A stretch of DNA of 25,636 nucleotides from IMG/VR virus record IMGVR_UViG_3300032245_000151, positions 1 through 25,636 of that record. The stretch is one strand, 5' to 3'. The first letter of the stretch is position 1. Each line of letters starts with the position of its first letter. Shown in pieces: positions 22,147 to 25,636 of this stretch. This DNA is from a virus. The notes beneath the pieces are model-generated. The model was given only the letters and a program-made list of their open reading frames with translations. It did not search any database and was not told the origin of the DNA. Made by a program: the position numbers and the translations under genes.

Positions 22147-22300
22147 CTGTCTTCTTCTCCATTTCGAGCAACTGCTTATAGGTATCAGGGTAAAGATGAG
22201 CAAGACGCACTAGCGCACGATCTCTTGCCCTTCTGTAGTTGCGTTGGCGCACTGCTTGATTAGCAGCACCAACCAATCTTTTATTGCTTGCCTCCATCAT
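21992..22300 (-). CDS. Conserved basic actinophage early protein
   Basis: A 102-residue protein: NQAVRQRNYRRARDRALVRL, AHLYPDTYKQLLEMEKKTDE, QEGKTWLDLSGNT and a low-complexity tail ending TNESNNGGEA. The RNYRRxRDRALxRLAxxYPDxYxxLLExEKxxDExxGKxW core is recognisable from many actinophages, function unknown. The basic N-terminal helix suggests nucleic-acid binding. GGGAGG precedes the ATG pair. The second half is overlapped out of frame by the transglycosylase gene, so its tail is doubly constrained. Confidence 0.75.
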   Translation of the reverse strand: MMEASNKRLVGAANQAVRQRNYRRARDRALVRLAHLYPDTYKQLLEMEKKTDEQEGKTWLDLSGNTVPVVGVRIQTAEGRGAPATKGNSNRDTNESNNGGEA

Positions 22301-22373
22301 TTGCCTTGTCCTCCCATACGATTAGAACATAGGCTATCAACATCACAATAACTATTCCAATTAGTAGGCTCAT
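22281..22373 (-). CDS. 30-aa single-span membrane peptide
   Basis: The product MSLLIGIVIVMLIAYVLIVW ends with EDKANDGGKQ: one transmembrane helix followed by a short polar tail. The ATG overlaps the stop of the gene before it (ATGA) and its end overlaps the start of the next by 20 bases. The position just ahead of the transglycosylase genes suggests a membrane accessory, for example to lysis or exclusion; this is inference. Confidence 0.6.
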   Translation of the reverse strand: MSLLIGIVIVMLIAYVLIVWEDKANDGGKQ

Positions 22374-22627
22374 TGTGTACCTGCCATTACCGCAAAGACA
22401 ATCTTTGTGATGTCAATGGGTTCAATTATCAATCGCGCATCCTCTTCCCCTGCTTCCCAACAAGATACTAATAGACGTGAGTTCAAGGGTGATCGTTTAA
22501 GCCACTCGACTGCGCTATGCGGATCTTCCCCGCCCCATACTGCGTTGCCGTCTTCTCCTGCTATCTCATAAAAGTTTACCAATTTATTCTTTGGGTGAAA
22601 TGCCACCAAGTTATCCTCAGTTGTCAT
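22370..22627 (-). CDS. Conserved actinophage early protein
   Basis: An 85-residue protein: MTTEDNLVAFHPKNKLVNFY, EIAGEDGNAVWGGEDPHSAV, EWLKRSPLNSRLLVSCWEAG, IIEPIDITKIVFAVMAGTQ. The NLLAFHPKNxLVxxYExAGEDGxxVWGGExPxxAVEW pattern is familiar from actinophages, function unknown. AAGGA lies eight bases ahead of this ATG; a GTG three bases earlier is an alternative. Its start overlaps the upstream gene's end. Acidic with a mixed alpha/beta pattern; no enzyme motif seen. Confidence 0.73.
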   Translation of the reverse strand: MTTEDNLVAFHPKNKLVNFYEIAGEDGNAVWGGEDPHSAVEWLKRSPLNSRLLVSCWEAGEEDARLIIEPIDITKIVFAVMAGTQ

Positions 22628-22796
22628 CACTCTCTTCCTTTCTCTCGATTAATATTTCGACTTCACCTAACGCCTTAACCATACGCATTAGATTCTTTGC
22701 TGCCTTCTCGCCCTCTCCCGCGTCTATTTGGGTGAGTGCTAGGTTACGGCACATATTTGCTTTAGTTAATAGGTAATCTACCGTAGGCTCAGACAT
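22617..22796 (-). CDS. 59-aa helical protein
   Basis: The product MSEPTVDYLLTKANMCRNLA continues LTQIDAGEGEKAAKNLMRMV and ends KALGEVEILIERKEESDDN. It looks like a helical hairpin of TPR-like length. An ideal ribosome site, AGGAGG, lies six bases before the ATG, the best in the leftward operon. Its end overlaps the next gene by about ten bases. Family not recognised. Confidence 0.65.
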   Translation of the reverse strand: MSEPTVDYLLTKANMCRNLALTQIDAGEGEKAAKNLMRMVKALGEVEILIERKEESDDN

Positions 22797-22823
22797 TAGA
22801 GTCCTCCTGTTTTAATTGTTTAC

Positions 22824-22967
22824 TCATCCGTATATCCATTCCCAACCTTTAATTAGTTTGTCATCTTCTTCAAGACGGCAAAGAATTTCTGCGTTGATAT
22901 TTGTAGCAAGGTCTTCACATAGAACACCTTCTGCTAATTCTAGAATTAAAACCATTTTATTAGACAT
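22824..22967 (-). CDS. 47-aa hypothetical protein
   Basis: The product MSNKMVLILELAEGVLCEDL continues ATNINAEILCRLEEDDKLIK and ends GWEWIYG. Two ATGs occur in tandem; the second is used here because AGAGG is six bases ahead of it. The start overlaps the previous gene's end. Ends with an aromatic WEWIYG motif and has two cysteines. Not recognised; the overlap and ribosome site support it. Confidence 0.58.
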   Translation of the reverse strand: MSNKMVLILELAEGVLCEDLATNINAEILCRLEEDDKLIKGWEWIYG

Positions 22968-23169
22968 CATTTGCCTCTTGCTTATTTGTTGGTAGTTCGA
23001 TCTTAGATAGTGCCTGCCCTAACGCTGTGCGCCAGTTGCTGCCTCCACCTGTGGCAAGTTGCTTTGGCTCTGTGCCAGCAAAATCCCATAGTTCTATTTC
23101 ATACTGCTTGTTTGCTGGTGCTATCACTACAGTAAATACAAACTGCGCCATCTTATCCTGCTCGCTCAT
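22960..23169 (-). CDS. 69-aa conserved-looking early protein
   Basis: The product is MSEQDKMAQFVFTVVIAPAN, KQYEIELWDFAGTEPKQLAT, GGGSNWRTALGQALSKIELP and a polar end. Beta strands, then a helix with NWRTALGQAL. The ATG was chosen because AAAGGGGG lies six bases before it; the open frame extends 81 bases further upstream but that part is a shadow of the previous gene. Small strand-strand-helix layout suggests a compact inhibitor or binding fold; function unknown. Confidence 0.65.
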   Translation of the reverse strand: MSEQDKMAQFVFTVVIAPANKQYEIELWDFAGTEPKQLATGGGSNWRTALGQALSKIELPTNKQEANDV

Positions 23170-23170
23170 C

Positions 23171-23314
23171 TTATGCCCCCTTTGGACAGTCATCGTATGG
23201 ATTCTCATTACCTTCATTGTCTTCACACATACAGAAGTTAAACCTTTCAACCTGTGTAACGTGTGTTAGTTGCGCCAACTCTGCCCAACTAATAGAGTCT
23301 TGGTCAGTTGTCAT
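23171..23314 (-). CDS. 47-aa acidic protein with Cys motif
   Basis: The product MTTDQDSISWAELAQLTHVT continues QVERFNFCMCEDNEGNENPY and ends DDCPKGA. It has a CxC pair at 28 and 30 and a third Cys near the end, in an acidic chain. AGGAGGAGGGGAAG upstream of the ATG is a very strong ribosome site. The next gene starts one base after its stop. Possibly metal binding; family not recognised. Confidence 0.6.
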   Translation of the reverse strand: MTTDQDSISWAELAQLTHVTQVERFNFCMCEDNEGNENPYDDCPKGA

Positions 23315-23426
23315 CTTCCCCTCCTCCTGTGTCTTGTAACTTCTTCTCTAACCAATAGGCAAGGATACCTACTGGGATCGCATATACTAGCAGCCAACCT
23401 ACTAGGACTATTGCTTCATCTAACAT
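23304..23426 (-). CDS. 40-aa single-span membrane peptide
   Basis: The product MLDEAIVLVGWLLVYAIPVG continues ILAYWLEKKLQDTGGGEDDN. A transmembrane helix at about 4-26 is followed by a charged tail. AAAGGAG precedes the ATG and the start overlaps the previous stop (TAATG). This is the second very short membrane peptide of the leftward operon. Role unknown; membrane effects on lysis or exclusion are possible. Confidence 0.62.
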   Translation of the reverse strand: MLDEAIVLVGWLLVYAIPVGILAYWLEKKLQDTGGGEDDN

Positions 23427-23692
23427 TACTCTCTCCTTTGTGATAGTTGATAGCCTTCGTTTTCTACTTCGTACTCTTCGCATTCATCACAAGCGCAACG
23501 AATTACTACCCAATCGCCACCGTCATAGTCTTCACCGATAGCGGTTGCCTCTTCTGGTGTTAGCCAAAAGAACACGCTGTCATCTTCGTCTTCTAATTGC
23601 TGTGCGTTAGGTTCAATTTGATCCTCATTAAGCACACCAAAGCGGTGAACTTCTTCCTCTTTGCTATCTTTCCATTGAATTAATAACCTCAT
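23426..23692 (-). CDS. Acidic early protein with CxCxxC
   Basis: An 88-residue protein: MRLLIQWKDSKEEEVHRFGV, IEPNAQQLEDEDDSVFFWLT, PEEATAIGEDYDGGDWVVIR, CACDECEEYEVENEGY. Strongly acidic overall. The cysteine trio CACDEC lies late in the chain. GGAGG lies eight bases ahead of the ATG; the start overlaps the previous stop (ATGA). Acidic beta protein with a Cys cluster, of unknown family; a DNA-mimic role could be imagined but is not supported beyond charge. Confidence 0.66.
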   Translation of the reverse strand: MRLLIQWKDSKEEEVHRFGVLNEDQIEPNAQQLEDEDDSVFFWLTPEEATAIGEDYDGGDWVVIRCACDECEEYEVENEGYQLSQRRE

Positions 23693-23823
23693 TTGTTTTC
23701 CTCCTCACATAGAGCGACTTCTTCACAGTTCCCACAGTTGGGGCATTTAGATTTCTCACAGGTTTCGCAACGCTCAGGCTCTGTCCATACGTCGCACAGT
23801 CCACAGAAATAAAAGTCAGGCAT
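23689..23823 (-). CDS. 44-aa zinc-finger-like protein
   Basis: The product MPDFYFCGLCDVWTEPERCE continues TCEKSKCPNCGNCEEVALCE and ends EENK. It has nine cysteines in 44 residues, arranged CxxC...CxxC...CxxCxxC...C, so two zinc sites are likely. The ATG at this position overlaps the previous stop (TAATG) and was chosen over a longer frame whose extra N-terminus is a shadow of the upstream gene. The fold would be held mainly by metal. Partner unknown. Confidence 0.65.
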   Translation of the reverse strand: MPDFYFCGLCDVWTEPERCETCEKSKCPNCGNCEEVALCEEENK

Positions 23824-24137
23824 TAGTCGCCTGCCTTGAATAGTTCGGATTTCTTGCCATAGATTGCTGCCTTGTATAGATCTATCTTCATTTCGTCGCG
23901 AATCTCCCACGTATTAGGGGCGTTTTCGGTAGTGAAATAACCGCGGGCGTGCAGTTCGGCTATTGCAGCGTGTAGATATGCCTCTTCATAACCGTAACTT
24001 AAGCCCATAGTAAAGGCGATCTTGCCGTCTACCCAAACACGATTGGAAAAGTAGGTGTTGCCGTTTACCTTGTCAAACCATAGACGCCCCTCTACAAATA
24101 GAGATTTCTCGATCTTCGTTGCTGTTGCTGTTGTCAT
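23823..24137 (-). CDS. Conserved actinophage early protein
   Basis: A 104-residue protein: TKIEKSLFVEGRLWFDKVNG, NTYFSNRVWVDGKIAFTMGL, SYGYEEAYLHAAIAELHARG, then a polar alpha/beta end. The VNGNTYFSNRVWVDGKxxxxMxxxYGYExxYxxxAxxxLxxRGY core is one I recall from many actinophage early regions, without function. GGAAGGG precedes the ATG, and the structured GC-rich element lies directly upstream in its 5' leader. Confidence 0.75.
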   Translation of the reverse strand: MTTATATKIEKSLFVEGRLWFDKVNGNTYFSNRVWVDGKIAFTMGLSYGYEEAYLHAAIAELHARGYFTTENAPNTWEIRDEMKIDLYKAAIYGKKSELFKAGD

Positions 24138-24157
24138 CTTCTGCCCTTCCTAGGCAT

Positions 24158-24229
24158 AAGGCGGGGCGGTGTTGCCCCTTACCTTGTGCCCCCGTCGGAT
24201 TATGAATCCGTAGCCTGTAGCGCGGGGGC
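24158..24229 (-). other. GC-rich structured RNA element (5' leader)
   Basis: Two hairpin units lie in the 99-base gap between leftward genes. The first is a 7-bp stem GCCCCCG/CGGGGGC enclosing a smaller CGGAT-TCATA-ATCCG hairpin, which, read as a 7-base loop TTCATAA on a 4-bp stem, looks like a CAT-anticodon arm. The second is GGGGC/GCCCC with a 6-base loop, extendable through TAAGG/CCTTA. Acceptor-like pairing is present but no T-arm or CCA, so it is not a normal tRNA. Much more GC-rich than its surroundings. It could be a translation regulator, RNA processing site or degenerate tRNA; unresolved. Confidence 0.5.
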
Positions 24230-24236
24230 GGTAGTG

Positions 24237-24458
24237 CTAAATTCCTACTACTATCTTCTTCTTGTAATCCTCAAGGCGTATTTTAAGAATCGCCATAGCC
24301 TTCTCCTTCCCTGTTCCTTTCGTTTCTAAGTAAATTCGACGTGTGCCCCATAATTGAAAGGGATACCACGCCCCGCGGTCTATCTTCTCAATACCAAAAG
24401 GATATCCTTCCACTAGATGAGTTTCCCATACGCTTGCGGTGTCCTTGATGAGTTTCAT
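24237..24458 (-). CDS. 73-aa hypothetical early protein
   Basis: The product is MKLIKDTASVWETHLVEGYP, FGIEKIDRGAWYPFQLWGTR, RIYLETKGTGKEKAMAILKI, RLEDYKKKIVVGI. Beta strands with several tryptophans, then a basic helix. AAGGGGGG lies six bases ahead of the ATG, and the start overlaps the previous stop (TAATG). The layout resembles small strand-strand-helix early proteins near it. Not recognised. Confidence 0.65.
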   Translation of the reverse strand: MKLIKDTASVWETHLVEGYPFGIEKIDRGAWYPFQLWGTRRIYLETKGTGKEKAMAILKIRLEDYKKKIVVGI

Positions 24459-24694
24459 TAATTGCCCCCCTTTTGCGCCTTGATGATATTCTCCCGCGCC
24501 TCGTCAATAGTCTCCGCATATCCGAAGAAATCTCCCGCCTCTACCTTGTATTGGTAGCGATATGACATCCACCCGTCTAAGCCTGTAGGCTCGATCTCAT
24601 AGTCTCCTGTAATTTTAGGGGCGGGTGCCTTGCGCCCCGCCTCCCTATCCATAGCCCTAAAAGCCTGCTCTACGTTGAAAGTGTTCGCGCTCAT
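24458..24694 (-). CDS. 78-aa hypothetical early protein
   Basis: The product starts MSANTFNVEQAFRAMDREAG, then DYEIEPTGLDGWMSYRYQYK, VEAGDFFGYAETIDEARENI, IKAQKGGN. A beta-sheet plus final helix with AETIDEARENIIKA, a pattern like the C-terminus of the neighbouring 73-residue protein, so the two may be distant paralogues. GGGGTG lies about six bases ahead of the ATG chosen; an in-frame ATG 15 bases upstream is less likely because this start overlaps the previous stop exactly (TAATG). Confidence 0.65.
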   Translation of the reverse strand: MSANTFNVEQAFRAMDREAGRKAPAPKITGDYEIEPTGLDGWMSYRYQYKVEAGDFFGYAETIDEARENIIKAQKGGN

Positions 24695-24876
24695 TAATTC
24701 ACCCCGCAAGCAATTAGAAAGCGAACGCGCTCAAAGCGGGGATTATCTATCTCTAATTCTGTTGCAAGGGTATTTGCTAGGTGTGCCACCGATACGAGAA
24801 TGGCTCCTGCATCGCCCTCCACTTTACGGGCGGTTTTAATTGTATCGGCTATCATTACGTAATCCTTGCGTGTCAT
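24694..24876 (-). CDS. First gene of leftward early operon, conserved small protein
   Basis: A 60-residue protein: MTRKDYVMIADTIKTARKVE, then LVSVAHLANTLATELEIDNP, RFERVRFLIACGVN. The MTRKDYxxIAxxIxxA...LAxxLAxDNPRFxRxRFLxACGV pattern is a very recurrent actinophage early gene, function unknown. AAAGGAG lies eight bases ahead of the ATG. It is the promoter-proximal gene behind the consensus promoter, so probably among the first proteins made. Confidence 0.78.
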   Translation of the reverse strand: MTRKDYVMIADTIKTARKVEGDAGAILVSVAHLANTLATELEIDNPRFERVRFLIACGVN

Positions 24877-24900
24877 TCTGTATTCTCCTTTTAGGTTAAT

Positions 24901-24913
24901 CCAAACCGTTTGG
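24901..24913. promoter_or_regulatory. Palindromic operator candidate
   Basis: CCAAAC-C-GTTTGG is a perfect 6-bp inverted repeat around one base. It lies a few bases downstream of the predicted start site of the leftward promoter, where a bound repressor would block transcription. The repressor is not identified in the window. Confidence 0.5.
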
Positions 24914-24925
24914 CTTGATGAGATA

Positions 24926-24954
24926 AATATATGCGGTTGTCTACCCTATGTCAA
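24926..24954 (-). promoter_or_regulatory. Strong sigma-70-type promoter of leftward operon
   Basis: On the - strand TTGACA (6 of 6) is followed by 17 bases and TATATT (5 of 6). Transcription would start near 24919 and read the first early gene after a leader of about 43 bases containing an AAAGGAG ribosome site. This is the best promoter match in the window. Confidence 0.85.
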
Positions 24955-25636
24955 GCCCAAACAAGGGTTTTTTGGTAACAGTTTGATAACGATTGGTAGG
25001 GGATTGCCTGAGTGAATCCTGAGAATATAACGGGTTAAATGGTTGAAAGTTCAACTACTTTTGCTACTGGTCGGTAACTTATCGGGTCACCTTGTTACTG
25101 GTTGGTAACTTAGTGGGTGGACATATTGGCTTTAGATGTCTAAGGGTTAAGTAAAGGTTTATTATTGGACAGATTATAGATTATTGTAAAGGGTGCCGAG
25201 AGGGGAGCCATCCCGTTTTGCTGTAATAATAATCAAGCACAGCAAACTCACAGGAAAGACAGGGGGGCGGGGGTCATCCATAGGCGCAGGAAAACGGACG
25301 CGGGGGTGTTAAACCTGACGGCGTATACATACATACTCCCCAACAAAAAATATACGCTAAAGTGAGACCCCGTGAATGTCCTAGTTTGTACACATATTAA
25401 AGTGACGTTAGTCACAAATAGAAAATAAAATCTACCGTAGACGGGAAATGGGCTATTTTTTCTGCCTTATATATAGTAGGGAGTAAAACGAACCGCTACT
25501 AGTTTTACGACCCAACCTCGCTGCGTTGGCACTACGCGAGTCCCCCTAGGACGAGCACCAACTTACCCCTCGCTGCGCTGTGGCTTGCTCGGGCGTTAAG
25601 CCCGAACGGTGACTGCATTTAGTGGGGATAGGTCTA
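24955..25636. other. Gene-poor region rich in inverted repeats
   Basis: No open frame with a ribosome site is seen in about 680 bases. Inverted repeats: GTTGAA-AG-TTCAAC at 25042, GCGTATA/TATACGC at 25321 and 25351, GTGAC-GTTA-GTCAC at 25402, CTAC-C-GTAG at 25432, GTAAAAC/GTTTTAC at 25483 and 25502, TCGGGC-GTTAA-GCCCGA near 25589. CCTCGCTGCG occurs twice (25516, 25568). An A/T tract with TTATATATAG is at 25468. It may hold a replication origin, promoters for genes beyond the window, or a genome end. Confidence 0.5.
25061..25118. repeat. Tandem imperfect 27-bp direct repeats
   Basis: Two copies start at 25061 and 25092, 31 bases apart, and agree at about 23 of 27 positions (core TTGYTACTGGTYGGTAACTTA). 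A GGTAAC motif recurs a third time near 24975. Spacing of about three helical turns suggests binding of one protein on one DNA face, as in iterons or operators. Confidence 0.6.

Noticed and set aside
22789-22827. 12-codon frame MSKQLKQEDSNV between two leftward genes
   Set aside because: It overlaps the stop before it (ATGA) and the next start, so it could couple translation, but it is too short to call a gene; the strong AGGAGG inside it already serves the next gene.
24188-24229. tRNA-Met on the - strand
   Set aside because: The anticodon-like arm and a 7-bp outer stem are there, but T-arm, proper D-arm and normal length are missing; kept as a structured element only.

Overview
The window is part of a tailed-bacteriophage genome (Caudoviricetes), not a host chromosome. 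A WhiB-family regulator, found almost only in Actinobacteria and their phages, points to an actinobacterial host. By eye the base composition is only moderate in GC, well below Streptomyces or Mycobacterium phages, so a lower-GC actinobacterium such as a freshwater planktonic lineage is a reasonable guess, but it is an inference. No integrase, terminase, portal or DNA polymerase is visible here. Genes are packed with TAATG, ATGA and TGATG junctions, as in phage operons.

Region 1 (1 to 13.9 kb, + strand) is the virion and lysis module. It opens inside the major capsid protein gene, whose C-terminal part carries an Ig-like insertion. A run of very short, mostly lysine-rich genes follows, then a long series of adhesin genes: a collagen-like fibre, three tandem paralogues, a CBM-like fibre and a fibronectin III/glycine-rich adhesin. 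These surround a glycosyltransferase with its own promoter and a head-to-tail adaptor-like gene. A 651-residue tail protein and a three-gene lysis cassette (membrane protein with coiled coil, M15-type endolysin, holin) finish the operon at a strong hairpin terminator. No tape-measure gene is seen between capsid and lysis genes, which suggests a short tail.

Region 2 (14.0 to 14.7 kb) holds a leftward pair, a zinc-ribbon protein and an HNH endonuclease, and a divergent promoter region of about 110 bp.

Region 3 (14.7 to 21.6 kb, + strand) is the early and replication module. It contains an HslV/proteasome-like Ntn hydrolase at the head of the operon, a Cas4/RecB-like nuclease, the WhiB protein, a RecA/DnaB-fold helicase, a resolvase-like nuclease, a primase split into CHC2 zinc-finger and Toprim genes, a DUF1599-type protein, a sigma-70-like factor, and several small zinc-binding proteins ending with an FmdB-like zinc ribbon.

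Region 4 (21.7 to 24.9 kb, - strand) converges on region 3 at a large hairpin. It is a chain of about 15 small genes driven from a consensus promoter (TTGACA, 17 nt, TATATT) with a palindrome just downstream of it. The chain ends with a membrane-anchored transglycosylase-like protein whose N-terminus is encoded inside the upstream gene in another frame. A GC-rich, highly structured untranslated element lies within it.

Region 5 (24.9 kb to the end) is about 700 bp without a convincing gene, rich in inverted repeats and with a tandem direct repeat; it is a candidate regulatory or replication-origin region.

Most functional calls come from motif recognition and recall of protein families, not from a database search. 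The strongest are WhiB, glycosyltransferase, HNH, CHC2/Toprim primase, sigma factor, Ntn hydrolase, endolysin, Cas4-like nuclease and the collagen-like fibre.
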